This document shows positions 12,411-26,190 of a DNA stretch of 64,000 bases, piece after piece. Within the stretch, counting starts at the first letter, position 1. Every line of letters starts with the position of its first letter. The DNA lies in the NCBI GenBank assembly GCA_016617855.1, contig JAECUM010093662.1:1-64000 (forward strand), in the 5' to 3' direction. The stretch is from Megalonaias nervosa (lineage: Eukaryota > Mollusca > Bivalvia > Unionida > Unionidae). Both the position numbers and the translations under genes were made by a program. The notes beneath the pieces are model-generated. The model was not told where the DNA came from. It saw nothing but the letters and a program-made list of their open reading frames with translations, and ran no database searches.

Positions 12411-14297
12411 TGGACTGGTCCTTTAAGTGAGTGTTATGATATCTGGGTTACTTTCACATGTCCAATGATTTGCAATTTTAGAAAGTATTCAAGGGTGATT
12501 AGGCAAATGGGAACAAATACTATAAATTATATTTTACATTGTTAGTTGCTTACAAACTCAGTATATTTAGCATATTTTAGGCATAAAATTTCAGCAATTT
12601 CATGTTTATGTAATTCAGCTATTACAAGCACCTCTAAATAATTTTTGTTTAAAATGATGCATTTTAGTTTCTAACCTTTTTCTTGTTTTTTTTTCTTCTG
12701 CTTTTTAAAAGTGTTGTCTTTCTGACTTATTTATAATTTGATGAAAAAAACAGTAATTTTAAAATGTCATGATTTTCATTCATCAGTGGAAAATATAACA
12801 ATAAACAAGATAACAATATCATGTATGTATTCAGCCTTCTCATTATCTTTTCAAGTAGCTGGCTCAAAATTAAGTCTACACAAAAATATAACCAAAAAAA
12901 TCTCACAACATTGCAAAAGAACATAGTTTCGAGCTGGCTGGTGGCTGATGATGTAAAACTTAATCCTTTTATAAAGCACTGCAATGTCTGTGTTTCTTTT
13001 TGGTTATTGTATTTTTTTCTGGTATACAAATAATCATTGATAAAACAAAATATCATCCAATTTTTGCAAAATTTCCATAAAAAAGTTATTTTTGTACTAA
13101 TAATTAGAGGACAAAAAGAACTATAATTTAAATGAATTGATAGAGTATAAAAAGATGATACTGAATACAATATGGCTTGTATATTTTCTATACTGGCACT
13201 ATGTGATATAACACTCATATACTAGTATAAATCTTTGCATAATGGTAGGTCAACCAGTCTGTTTATTAAACTTTCAATGAAATATTCATAAAGAACAAAA
13301 GTCCTTTAAGTACTGCAGTGAACACATCTTGGATGCATAGTTGGCAAAATTATCTTATTCACATTAACCATACACAATGCAAGCACACCACTGAACCAGT
13401 TTCTCAGTACTAGGCCATAATAACCTATTCTAACAGAAGGTTAAACTTTCATGTGACACATTGATCAAGCTTTACTACATCTGCAAAGACTCCTAAAATA
13501 CGTACTTGCATGATAGTATGATGTGATGCTCTGCAGAAAAACAATAAAAATGTTGTATTAATAACGTATATCTTACGTAGAAAGTTTAAATGTTCCTAGT
13601 TGAATCAAGTTGTATCCATATCAACTTTACATGGTGCAGCATGCATAAAGCATAATTATTTTATATACGTAATTGTTCCTAATTCTGAAGTATTTAGAGT
13701 TAACATTCTCTAGGAAAGTGTACGCCTAAATGCTGGCAGCACTCATAGCATATAATTTGTTATGCTATATGACTCAAGAAACAAAATCTAAAGACCCACT
13801 CACAAATTCTCAAATGTTTTCATCAAATAAATTTCAACAGTGATTATATCTCACAGAAATGTGAAGTGTTTAATTGGTTTAGTATTGATTATCCAATATA
13901 CTTCCAAACAACTGATCCCTTATTCAACACTTTTCATGCATTTTAAAGGTAATATCAACCTTTAATTTTTGACACGGAACAATCTGAACAATGAAAACCT
14001 CTTCCTCTTGTGTTTGGCAATGGGTAACTTCATGTGGAATCAGAAATTCCTTTCTGAGGAAACAGTGAAAATATAAATTAAAGTAAATAAAATATGGATG
14101 TGTATTAACTTAAGTAGTCCAACACTTCCTAGTAACTTACAAAACTTTCCAAACTGCATGATTCAGGGCAATTTAAACAACAAATGGGTTCAAACATATG
14201 GAGTTGACTTGCTATTCATTACTTACAATTCAAATGCATACTAATTGCCCAATGGTAGAGTTACTGTATGTACTTGATTATAAGATGACACTAACTA
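12411..14297. other. Intergenic, no gene seen
   Basis: AT-rich sequence. Open frames at 12727-13218 have low-complexity composition and no recognisable domain. I see no exon-like segment with convincing splice signals. Confidence 0.45.
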
Positions 14298-14363
14298 CAA
14301 ACAACACAGACCCTGATCTACCATCATATAATGCATGGGCAGATCAGGGTTTTGTTGTTTTGT
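14298..14363. mobile_element. Small hairpin element
   Basis: The arms acaacacagaccctgatct and agatcagggttttgttgtt surround a ~25-bp loop with 'catcatataatgcatggg'. Same family as 12345-12410. Confidence 0.7.
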
Positions 14364-15129
14364 TCTACTGATTACTCCTTACAAAACTATATGGACCCAG
14401 CTGTACTCGTACATTATACAACACCAGCCCAGAGTTTGTGCAGTTTGCAGTTGGACTCAACTTATAAGCAAGCACATACAGTATGCTTTTGCATAATGTA
14501 ATGATACATATGCTTTGTATTGTTGAGGTAACTTGTACCTGTATACATGCAAATATAGTATGCAAGACTGACTGCATACATGCACCAAAGCACACAGTAA
14601 TATGCATATTTGAAGGACATGAAGGTAAATTAAATTGTATTATCCAGCAAAAGTGTACAGGAATATGGGCATGTTCAAGTCATATCCTGATAGTATAAAG
14701 CAACATTATATTGTAATCATGCATATCACGTACACAACTGCAAACAGATTAGACCCATATCTGCTGTCATATAAACCACATCAAGGTCAATGTTGTTCAT
14801 TTCACTCATGACCAAACAATAAAAGTGCAGGCCCTCCTATCTGATGCTGAATTCTGTGACAGCAGGTCTGAATATACAATGTACATAGTTGGATGCACCG
14901 TTTTATTGGTAAATATAGTATAACACTCCAGGTTTGAAAGGTATTAAAAATGAAAGACATTGGTCCAATCAATTTATGACCACATGAATCAAGTGTTACA
15001 AAATCAGGTTTAAAGCCTTTAATATCAACAGGTCTAGTAGCTATATACCATATGATAATCAGCTGGCAGTGTCATACTTGTAACCATGAGTTGTGGGTTC
15101 GATACTTGCCCAAGCCAACTGCCTCAACA

Positions 15130-16235
15130 TGGGATTCCTGGAAATTCTTTTCTGTCAGTAAAGTGTCACTCCCTTCAAGAGGATCTTGTTAGTAACAACA
15201 GCTATCATGTCTGATGGCAGAATGGCATCATTTGTACAAAATGAAAAGACTTTCATTCCAGTATACTTTTTGAAAATTTTTCTCAAATTCTGTTGAGAAA
15301 GTTTCTTTAGAAGTAGCCTAATATTAGATTTTTCATTTTCAGAAATGGTGGCTATATTTGAATGCAAATTGGCATCTTTTGTATAAATCTGAAGATAATC
15401 ATGTCTGAATGCTTTCTGTTAGCCTTAGCAAAATACGTTTTGAAGAAAAGTCACATGAGAGGTTTTATTTTTCTTTGTAATGGCAGCCAAATTTAATGTG
15501 GGATTGGCATCATTTGTAAAACCTTTAAAGGTCTTGATGTCATGATGCTTTCCATCAAGTTTGGTTAAATTTAATTTAATTATTCTTTATTATTTAATTA
15601 TTATTAATTAAACTTGTTTAAAGTTTTTTTATTTTTAATAATAGCTGCCGTATTTAATTGCAGATTGGCATCATTTGCACAAGTTTAAAGATTTTCATGC
15701 CAGGATGCTTTCTGTTAAGCTTAGTCAAATTCTATCTACTAGGTTTGGAGAAGTCTATTTTTAGTAACACTGGCTATATTGTGTGGCAGATTTTCATCTT
15801 TTATAAAAATTGGAATTGGCTTCATACCAGAAACTTTTCTGGAAAATATAATCAAATTCTATTTATTAGTTTTGGAGAAGTCATTTAATGATAATGTCAG
15901 CCATATTTGAAACCATATTAGCAAAACATTCATGTCAAGATGGTCTGTGCCAAGTATGGTCAACATTGTTATAATGAACTTCAAGAAGATGAAAAAGGCA
16001 AATGCTGATAGATGATGTATGATGTTTTCTATTTTTAGTAACAGTGACCATATTTGAAAGCAGAGATGCTTTCTGCTGAAGATGTTTTAAAATATTTTTA
16101 TGTAACTGTGGCTATATTTAAGGATGGGTTGCCATTATTTGTATAACTGAATGTCCTTCATTGCAGAATGCTCTCTGCCAAATATGGTCTAAACTGGTCC
16201 AGTGTTTTTTGGAAGTTTAAAATAGCAATTGTTGT
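15130..16235. repeat. Diverged dispersed/tandem repeat (family A)
   Basis: About seven ~130-150-bp segments share 'ggcatcatttgtacaa', 'ttcatgccaggatgctttct', 'aagtttggtcaaattc' and 'tttttagtaacagtgg-cata'. The same family occurs at 28870-29174, resumes at 49635, and recurs at 50040-50220 and 60640-61230. It is the repeat into which the central Polinton inserted. Confidence 0.75.
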
Positions 16236-16439
16236 CAGCTGCATGATATATGTAGGGACATACCATTACCCACTTTGCCTTGTCATGGTCATGCAGTAAC
16301 CTTGACCTTCTTGATCCAAAAGTCAAGGCCTCAGAGGCATCAAGAACAAATCACTTGTGAAATTTTATCAGCTGATGAGTCCAGTGACTCACATTCCATG
16401 AATCTTTTTGGCAATTTATGACAGTTTTGGTCAAAGTAT

Positions 16440-16620
16440 AGGTAGACAACAATGGTCATGAAGTTTGACAATGGATATCCGTGGTCTATCAATGATCATG
16501 ACTACAGAAGTCCATGGTCTATCAATGATTATGCCTACATAAGTCCATGGTCTATCAATAATTATGACCACAGATGTCCATGGTCTATCAATGATTATGA
16601 TTACAGATGTTGATGGTCTG
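16440..16620. repeat. Tandem array, ~33-bp unit
   Basis: Copies of 'ccatggtctatcaatgatta' + 'tgactacagatgt', about five, some starting 'atccgtgg'. The associated plus-strand frame is a repeat artefact. Confidence 0.75.
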
Positions 16621-17459
16621 GCACCATGGACAGGTCACAATATTCATGGTTGTGAAGATGACATGTTGACAATGGCCATCAAACCATCAACAGCTATCAC
16701 TCACATCCATTCAATAAGAAAAGACCGCAGAAGACCATGTACTTTCCATGGTCAGACATGACTGGATTGTGAGTGTCCAGATCACAGATTAGCTTGTAGC
16801 TTTTTTGTTAAGTACCTGAAATATATTTAGAACAAAAGAAATAAGAGACAATACAGAAAACAAATTTTGATTGCATGTGCCAAACTTGGCAATAACATTG
16901 GAACATGTCTCTTCCTACATGAAATATATCACACTTAAGGGTAAAATATGTATTGTGCCAATGTATATGGTTGACATCTGTGATATAATTCACACACATT
17001 GGAAAAGAAAACAGTCTGACCATGTTTCCATCTGTGATCATCATGTGTCATGCATGAATTTTATTATCACAGGCGAACATGGCTGGTATCACCCACATGC
17101 AGCCATCATCATTAGAAAATCATGATTAATTGATGAAACATAGAAAACATCAGACTGAAAAATGTGCAGTAGTGCATTCATCACCTCAAGAATGATCACT
17201 CATCTCATACAGTAACATCATTATAATTTTAAAATTTAAAAAAGAAAAATAATGGTGACTACTGATATGTTTTATCAGTGAAGCAAAGCTGTCATGTCCA
17301 AAATTTGAATGCTGCCATTAAGCAATAAAACTGTTCTAATATAAAGGTATTTAAGAGCTGGAACTGAATTAGATGATGGAGCAAATAACATCTGCATGAA
17401 AAATTAACTGCACATTTGTCTCCTATGTTAAATAAAGAAAATAATGTTAAATATATTCT
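16621..17459. other. Intergenic, no gene seen
   Basis: No motif, domain or RNA gene could be identified. Short frames here have no coding character. Confidence 0.4.
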
Positions 17460-20400
17460 TTAACATCAGGTGGGTGTATCATCGGGTGGGTGTATGGAAT
17501 CAGGTGATAGAATGCACTGGTAAAAGTGTGGAATCAGGTGATATAATATAGTGGAAAATGTGTGGAATTGGGTGAAAGAGTATTTTGGTAAGCATGTGGA
17601 ATCAGGTGATAGAATGTACTGGTAAGTGTGTGGAATCCAGTAACATAATGTACTAGAAAATGTGTGGAGTAAGGTGACAGAATGCACTGTTACATGTTTG
17701 GAATCAGTGATATAATGTACTGGCAACTATGTGGAATTAGGCGATAACATATTCTGGTAATCATGTGGAGTCCCTGTTATATATTATTCTGGTAAGGATG
17801 TGGAATTTGGTGAGATAAGATCCTGGTAAGCATGTGGAATCAGGTGACAGAATGTACTGGTAAGTCTGTGGAATCAGGCAATAGAATACACTGGAATCTG
17901 GTGAAAGAATATATTTAGTAGGTGTGTGTAACCAGGTAAAAGAATGTACCAATAAGTGTATGGAATCAGTTTTTATAATGTACTGGTAAGTATAATGGAA
18001 TCAAGTGATAGCATGTACTCTGGTAAGTGTTTAGAATGTACTTCTATGTGTATAGAATAATGTGATAGAATGTACTGGATGTGTATGGAATGAGGTGAGT
18101 GAATGTACTGGTGTTTGTTTGGAATAAGGTGAGTGAATGTACTGGTGTGTGTATGGAATCAGGTGATAGAATGTACTGGTATGTGTACGGAATGAGGTGA
18201 TAGAATGTAATGGTATGTGTATAGAATGAGGTGATAAAATGTACTGGTGTGTGTATGGAATGAGGTGATAGAAAGTACTGGTATGTGTATGGAATGAGGT
18301 GATCGAATCTACTGGTATATGCATGGAATGAGGTGATAGAAGGTACTAGTATGTGTATAGAATGAGTGATAGAATGTAATGGCATTTGTATGAAATGAGG
18401 TGACAGAATGGACTGGTATGTTCATGGAATGAGGTGATGGAATGTGTTGGTATGTGTATGGAATGATCTGATAGAATGTACCACTATGTGTATGGAATGA
18501 TGTGGTGTTTTGAATAAGTGATAGAATGTACTGGTACATGTGTGGAATGATGTGATAGAATGTACTTCTATGTGCATGGAATGAGGTGACAAAATGTGCT
18601 GGTATTTGTATGGAATGATATGATAGACTGTACTGTTATGTAAATAGAATGATGTGATAGAATTAACTGGTATGTGCATAGACTGAGGTGATAGACTGTA
18701 CAGGTATGTGTATGAATTGAGGTGACTGAATGTACTTCTATATGTATGGAATGAGGTGATAGAATGTACTGGTATGTGTATGGATTGAGGTGATAGAATG
18801 TACTTCTATGTGTATGGAATGAGGTGATAAAATGTACTGATATTTGTATGGAATGAGATGGCAGAATGTATTTGTGTGTGCATGGAATGATGTGATAGAA
18901 TGGACAGGTATGTGTAAGGAATGATGTGATAGAATGAACTGGCAAATAGATTGAGGGGATAGAATATACTGCTATGTGAATAGAATGAGATGACAGAATG
19001 TACTGATATGTGCATGGAATGAGGTGATAGAATGTACTGGCATGTATATGGAATGAGGTGATAAAATGTACTGGTATGTGTATGGAATGAGGTGACAGAA
19101 TGTACTGGTATGTGCATGGAATGATGTGATAGAATGTACTGGATGTGTATGGAATGAGGTGACTGAATGTACTGGTGTGTATATGGAATGAGGTGATAAA
19201 ATGCACTGGTATGTGTATAGAATGAGGTGATAGAATGTACTGGTATGTGTATAGAATGAGGTGATAAAATGTAATGGTATGTGTATAGAATGAGTGATAG
19301 AATGTAATGGTATGCGCATGGAATGAGGTGATCGAATCTACTGGTATATGCATGGAATGAGGTGATAGAAGGTACTGGTATGTGTAAAGAATGAGTGATA
19401 TAATGTAATGGTATGTCTATGGAATCAGGTGATAGAATATATTTCGGTGTGTATTGAATGCTGTGATAGAATTCACTGGTATGTGTATGGAAAGGTGTGA
19501 TAGAATGTACTAGTATTTGTATGGAATGAGGTGACAGAATGTACTGGTATGTACATGGAATGAGGTGATGGAATGTATTGGTATGTGTATGGACTGAGAA
19601 GGTAGAATGTACTGGCATGTGCATGGAATGATGTGATACAATGGACAGGTATGTGTAAGGAATGATGTGATATAATGGACTGGCAAATGTATTGAGTTGA
19701 TAGAATATACTGCTGTGTGAATAAATGAGGTGATATAATGTACTGGTATGTGTATGGAATAAGGTGATAAAATGTACTGCCATGTGTATGGAATAAGGTG
19801 ATAGAATGTACTACTATGTGCATGGAATGAGGTGATTGAATGTACTGGTGTGTGTATGGAATGAGGTGATAGAATCAACTGGTATTTGTATGGAATGTAC
19901 TGGATGTGTATTGGATGTGTATGGAATGAGTTGATAGAATGTACTGGATGTGTATGGAATGAGTTGATAGAATGTACTGGATGTGTATGGAATGAGTTGA
20001 TAGAATGTACTGGATGTGTATGGAATGAGGTGGTTGAATGTACTGGATGTGTATGGAATGAAGTGATAGAATGTACTGGTATTTGTATGGAATGAGGTGA
20101 TAGAATGTACTGGATGTGTATGGAATGAGGTGGTTGAATGTACTGGATGTGTATGGAATGAGGTGGTTGAATGTACTGGATGTGTATGGAATGAGGTGGT
20201 TGAATGTACTGGTATTTGTATGGAATGAGGTGATAGAATGTACTGGTATTTGTATGGAATGAGGTGATCGAATGTACTGGATGTGTATGGAATGAGGTGG
20301 TTGAATGTACTGGATGTGTATGGAATGAAGTGATAGAATGTACTGGTATTTGTATGGAATGAGGTGATAGAATGTACTGGATGTGTATGGAATGAGGTGG

Positions 20401-20965
20401 TTGAATGTACTGGATGTGTATGGAATGAGGTGGTTGAATGTACTGGATGTGTATGGAATGAGGTGGTTGAATGTACTGGTATTTGTATGGAATGAGGTGA
20501 TAGAATGTACTGGTATTTGTATGGAATGAGGTGATAGAATGTACTGGATGTGTATGGAATGAGGTGATAGAATGTACTGGTATTTGTATGGAATGTACTG
20601 GATGTGTATGGAATGAGGTGATTGAATGTACTGGTATGTGTATGCAATATACTGGATGTGTATGGAATGAGGTGATTGAATGTACTGGTGTGTGTATGGA
20701 ATGAGGTGATAGAATGTACTGGTATTTGTATGGAATGAGGTGATAGAATGTACTGGTATGTGCAAGGAATGAGGTGATAAAATGTACTGGTACTTGTATG
20801 GAATGAGGTGATAGAATGTACTGGTATGTGTATAGAATGAGGTGACAGAATTTAGTGGTATGTGCATAGGATGAGGTGATAGGATGTACCAGTATGTGTA
20901 TAGAATGAGGTGATAGAATGTACCGGTATGTGTATAGAATGAGGTGATAGAATGTAATAGTAAAT
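17460..20965. repeat. ~3.5-kb satellite-like array of a ~34-bp unit
   Basis: About 100 copies of a unit near 'tgtactggtatgtgtatgga' + 'atgaggtgatagaa'. A 33-bp variant has 'tgtactggatgtgtatgg' + 'aatgaggtggttgaa'. Divergence is high at the left edge (17460-18050) and low at 19880-20620. Near 20040-20560 a ~270-bp block of mixed variants is itself repeated. An exact marker (gatcgaatctactggtatat) occurs at both 18301 and 19330, so kilobase segments have also been duplicated. As three units make 102 bp, minus-strand frames up to 372 codons stay open, but they are artefacts. Confidence 0.95.
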
Positions 20966-21393
20966 CATGGAAGTTCCATGAAACTGCATGCAAAAAAAGG
21001 TTTCAATCTGGACATGAATGCATATTTTTCATATCTGCTGTCACTGCTTATATCTCAGATTATTTTTTGCAGGGCTTTCCTTACCAGCCAGAAACCAGGT
21101 GATTTACCTGGCTACTTTTAATTTATAACTTTAAAAAAGCTATATTCCCATTGGGCAGGTCCCCCAAACCCCCGCCTACATTGGCAACTCACCTTCCAAC
21201 TTTAAATCTAATGGAACGCCCTATTTTTGTGCAGAGAAATTTTGTTGAATTTCATCCTTAAAGGTGCAGATTTATTTGCAATGCTTTTTATTTTGGTGTA
21301 CTTGCAAGCAAATAGTAAACATTTAGATCGGTAAACCATAAGGTTTTTTTTTAAATTTTACCTTGTTCTTTTTATCTGCAGCCAAAAAAGTGC

Positions 21394-21881
21394 AAATATA
21401 AACTCCTTACCAAAATACCAAACACAAAAAATTGCATTTGTCAGAATGAGTAATAATTTTGCAAATAGTATAAACAAATTTGCCTTAGGGACACATTATT
21501 ATGTTAAAAATGAATAAATATAAACTCCTTACCAAAATACCAAACACAAAAAATTGCATTTGTCAGAATGAGTAATAATTTTGCAAATAGTATAAACAAA
21601 TTTGCCTTAGGGACACATTATTATGTTAAAAATGAATAAATATAAACTCCTTACCAAAATACCAAACACAAAAAATTGCATTTGTCAGAATGAGTAATAA
21701 TTTTGCAAATAGTATAAACAAATTTGCCTTAGGGACACATTATTATGTTAAAAATGAATAAATATAAACTCCTTACCAAAATACCAAACACAAAAAATTG
21801 CATTTGTCAGAATGAGTAATAATTTTGCAAATAGTATAAACAAATTTGCCTTAGGGACACATTATTATGTTAAAAATGAGC
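21394..21881. repeat. 122-bp tandem array, 4 nearly perfect copies
   Basis: The text from 'aaatataaactccttacc' to 'tatgttaaaaatgaat' is repeated four times at 21394, 21516, 21638 and 21760 with no difference that I can see apart from the array edges. This implies very recent expansion or an assembly duplication. Confidence 0.95.
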
Positions 21882-24214
21882 ATTAACAAAATAACTGGTA
21901 CAGAAAGTTAAGGAAGGCTGGTGAAAACTTTAAAGTAAAACACAAAATCGTGATAAAGGCATAAACCTATGAGTCAGCCTGTACATTGAGCAACATGCTT
22001 CAAATAAATGTACCGTGTCTGCATTTAAAGAACCACATGCATGCAATTTATCTTCTCTGTAAAAAAAACAAACCACAATAGACATTCATTTTTTATTACA
22101 TTTTCCAAGCCTTAAAGAACATTAATAATTTGATATGTATCCATGTTTTACTCTCATGTTCTCTCTTATCTCACATACTACCTGGCCATCCATTAACCCC
22201 TTTGTCTATCTCAAACTTCTAAATATCTATCTACTGTGAAACCTGCCTTAGTAAATAAGACCCTGTAAAGTACACCTGATCATAAAAGACAGTATTTTTA
22301 AAACAATTCCTTACATGTGCCAGTAACCAGTGTCTATCTAGTCCTTTGTTTCAAGCAAAAATGTGAAGGATATTTTTCCCATACTCAGAAGCAAGTGAAG
22401 ACCAACGCATGTAAACCATGCCTCATTCATATCAGAGAAGCATTTACAGGTTTAGATTAACACAAGTGGACAATTTATGCAAAACAGGATCTATGTTACT
22501 TGGTACAAAACTCATAGTATTGTACTAGATTGCCTTAACTGAACTTTATTTTAAAATGATCAGCTTACAAATCGATGTACAACATATATACTCAACTGTG
22601 AACAGAATTTATCATAGATAATCAGTCATAATTCAGTTCCATCTACAAACAACACAGACCAAGATCTGCTGTCACATAATGCACCAGGAACATCTGGATC
22701 TATGTTGTTAATATGGACTAATCAGTATAACAAAAGAACATAGACCCTGATATGTCCTTCTTTGGAGATGGATCTAATTGAGACATTAGTATATACGGTA
22801 CTTCTATCCACATGCTCGTAATAGGCCAGCATAAAAAGATCAACAATGGTTATTTGAAGTTAAATGGAAACAAACAGCATGGACCCAGATTTGTCAGTGA
22901 TTATGTGATGACAAATTGCTATATTTACAGGTGGATTGATTCATGAGTACATCTACACCACTTAAGTCAAATGAGAAAAAAAAATCACCATAGATCCTGT
23001 TCTGTCAACCTATTCATGGATGATAATTGTAAATGTTCCAGATACACTAAGTGCATGCAGAAAATACTCATATTACACATGGAATAAATGCAGAAGTTAA
23101 AACTGACTGCCAAAAAAGATGACAAATTTGTGGTTTCCTTTTTGAGCATTACTTGTTCAATCAAGTTAATAATTTACAATTTTATATCCAATGAACATGT
23201 ACAGAAATTGCATTTGACATAATAATTATAGTGAAAAAATTTGAAGAATAAAGGAGAGAAATATTATATCATACTGAAGTGCTTGTTTTGAAAATTATTT
23301 ATTGAACTACAAGTCATAAAAAGAAATTAATGGACACAATTTCAAAACTTCATAATAAACATAAAAAGATTTTAAGTTTTCTTTTGAACTTAATAGCTTT
23401 GTTTATCTCTTGCAAAATCTTTTCCTTCTAAACTGATTCAGATATATAGCCTACAACATCAGTCTCAACATAAAATGTACAAAAAGGACCCAGTAAATGC
23501 AACATGTGCAAACATGTACATGTATTTTGTAAACATTTTTTAAAAACAGATAATTTCATGAACAGAGAAATTCATAATGTTGGTGAGACATTAAGTTTTT
23601 GCTCAGATATATAGAAAATATGTAAAGTAATACAAGAATGACAAATATCCACCAATTAGCAATTTCCATGTTTTGAGAGATTGGTGTGAAGTCCAGGAAG
23701 AAAATAGGATCAGCTTGGGTGGTTGAGTGGGTTAGGTTGGTATTGACCAGTACCCTATCCTAACTATTCATTAACTTATAAAAATAACAATCCTAAAGAT
23801 CCTAGGCACAGACTGGAAATTGACTGTGTCTGTGTCTCTCTAGTTCAGTGTTTATATAATAGTAGTGAGTTTTTCTTATTACAGAAACACTTAATACTCC
23901 TTACCTAAATGGAACGTGCATGTTTCTGAGCTACATGAAAAAAACAACACAGGACATGTAATTAATCAAGCATGATTGTAAGAAACTTAGATTTGGTGAC
24001 TTCAGCAATCATATTCATACAAGGGCTCAATTCACATATGATTTTGCATCTGCCAAAGAATGAAAAGTCACTCCATGATGAGATACTTGTCTTAGTCTTG
24101 TTATATAATGACTATTGATCTCAAAGGCAATTGGCAAATAGAGACAATGGCAAAGTCATGCCACCTGCTCCATTGGTGAAACATTTGGATAAGGGCATCC
24201 CTGCATATAATTTT
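21882..24214. other. Intergenic with hairpin-element copies at 22645-22710 and 22870-22920
   Basis: The copy at 22645 has arms 'aacaacacagacc-agatctgc' and 'ctggatctatgttgtt'. A MITE-like terminus (gaaacctgccttagt) is at 22239. No coding signal is apparent. Confidence 0.5.
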
Positions 24215-24700
24215 TATCTTTCATGTCACTGGTACAGTTGTCACTTATGTTCTGTAAGAACAACTAATACCCTGTAAGTTGTATTTCAAGTAACAAATGG
24301 GGTTAGACAGAGTGGAATCTTGTCCTCTTCTCTCTTCAACCTCTATATTAATGATCTGCATCAGAATTATGCAAATCTTGTGCAGATTGTTGCATAAAAC
24401 ATAAATGATATATGTCTGGATCACACTAGCTACACTGAAAATATATCCGTAATCGCACTACTGTAACAACATTGCAGAAATTGCAGCTAAATATGATGGC
24501 TATGCTACGGAAAATGATATATACCAAAGCAATGGTCAATATGTAACCAAGAATTGAATGGAAACATTTTACACTTTGTTATAAAATTCACATATCTTGG
24601 TCAAATAGTTTCTCCAAACTTGTCCAATACAGAGCTGTGTTTTCTATACACATGTTAAAACAATAATATGGAAATTGGCAACTGTAGCTAATCTGTAATG
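24215..24700 (+). pseudogene. LINE-type reverse transcriptase fragment
   Basis: One frame reads WYSCHLCSVR upstream, then NGVRQSGILSS and LFNLYINDL around 24297-24365. This matches the conserved reverse-transcriptase block with consensus GVRQG-LSP-LFN-Y. A further block, FTYLGQIVSP, appears near 24585-24615, matching the usual region after the catalytic YADD. The YADD itself is not visible. Stops and frameshifts interrupt every stretch, so this is a dead 5'-truncated LINE remnant. The clade cannot be assigned by eye. Confidence 0.75.
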
Positions 24701-24944
24701 GTTTAAAACTTACCATATAAATCTATTGCTAAACACTTCACATAATTTTTCAAGGTAATTTTTATGTAAAATGGATGTCTTCTAGAATAATATTTATAGA
24801 TGGTTTTTAATTATACATGCAGAAAAAATATATCAATTCATTTTGCAAATGATTATATCCTGTCATTTTATTAAATTACATGTCAACAGACAAATGGCTT
24901 TAGAGCTAAATCAGCGCTCATCTCATAATTATATAATTTTGTGT

Positions 24945-25136
24945 TTGTGTGTGTGCGTTTTGGATATTTAATGTAGCTTTAAGTCCTAACACTAACCTCT
25001 TATGTTGAGCACCAAGTGAGGCTACTGCAAGTACAATTTTTTAAATAAGTCTTTGGTATGACTCAGCTGGGTTCAAACCCACAAATTCCTGCATCCAAGG
25101 TGGATGCTATAACCACTAGGCCACTAGAGCAATCTA
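24945..25136 (-). mobile_element. tRNA-derived SINE, internally deleted copy
   Basis: The minus-strand head from 25136 contains 'tggcctagtggttatagc' (A-box-like) and 'gggtttgaacccagc' (B-box-like), followed by 'cagtagcctcacttggtgct'. It is the same family as 27251-27554 and 52764-53086 but lacks ~100 bp of body. No clear target duplication was found. Confidence 0.7.
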
Positions 25137-26039
25137 TATTTTTTATCTGACATGTCATGGACAGCCTGGGCGACATTGATCAAATACTGGAATAATTAAC
25201 TGTTTTGTTTTAGAAAAAAAAATGTTGATTCTACATAGAAACTCAGTCAAATATCATATCTATACTTTCATGTCCTGGTCTTTGCAACCTTGCATATTAT
25301 TATTATTATATGTATAAGGATCTGTTGTCTGAATAAAGGATATACATTCATTTACTTATTCTTGTCTACAAAGTTTCAATAAAGTTATCCAAGCAGTCTG
25401 GAAGAAGAAGCAATGATGAGTTGAAAGCTAAGACATTTTTATTTTGAAAATGGACCTGAGAAAAAGAAACAAATTTTGATTGTACATTATTAGCAACCAC
25501 ATATTCACCATTCATTAAAATCTTCAAGGTGGATTGACTGTTGAGACAACAATATCCCTGCTCTTTGCTGAACTGCATGGATAATAGATATTTTTCCCAG
25601 CAGTTAAGGATGAAAACAATGCAAAGCTTGATTCTCAAAATTCCCCTTTCTAAACATTTTTTTTTCAAGGAAATTACACCATAAATTGTCCATAGGAAAC
25701 AAGAAAAACCTTTCTGCACTACCACAATATCACATGCTTAGCCTACCAACTCTTAATATAATTCTACAAGCAGCATGAGAGGAGAAGGGATAGTGAACCC
25801 AATTTCCATAATACCCTCTCTCTTTGATAATTATCCAAGACAATTTCCCCAAAAGTTTGCCACAGGACAAAAGTAAAATCTTATTGCATAAATCTACACA
25901 AAGCACATATCTAACTAAAAAAGTTTAAATAAAATCCTTCAACCATTGTATTACATACTGTACCCTTTGCTGAAGATGTTTTAAAAGAAATTTCCCCCAC
26001 AATGGGCCAGTGGAAACAGGTAAAACCATATTGCGTATC

Positions 26040-26190
26040 TACATCAGTCACACATAACCAGACACACATAACTAGTCACTCATAGCCAGACACACATAAC
26101 CAGTCACACATAACCAGTCACACATAACCAGACACACATAAAGTCACACATAACCAGACACACATAACTAGTCACACATAACCAGCCTTC
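26040..26190. repeat. Short tandem repeat, 'cacataaccag' type
   Basis: About ten copies of an 11-15-bp unit (cacacataaccagt / cacataactagt) nested within family C. Confidence 0.85.

Noticed and set aside
12727..13218. 163-codon minus-strand frame
   Set aside because: Low-complexity, hydrophobic/Ser-rich composition of AT-rich DNA with overlapping frames on the other strand and no motif.
17466..20993. Minus-strand open frames up to 372 codons with repeating His/Ser/Thr/Tyr-rich peptides
   Set aside because: The ~34-bp satellite unit read in three frames gives a 34-residue period; several frames are open at once and there is no non-repeat domain.
17460..21881. Possible CRISPR array from regular repeats
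   Set aside because: Repeats are head-to-tail without unique spacers, in a eukaryotic context.
25366..25725. 119-codon minus-strand frame as a gene
   Set aside because: Lies on the diverged family C repeat, has no recognisable domain, and the repeat phase explains it.
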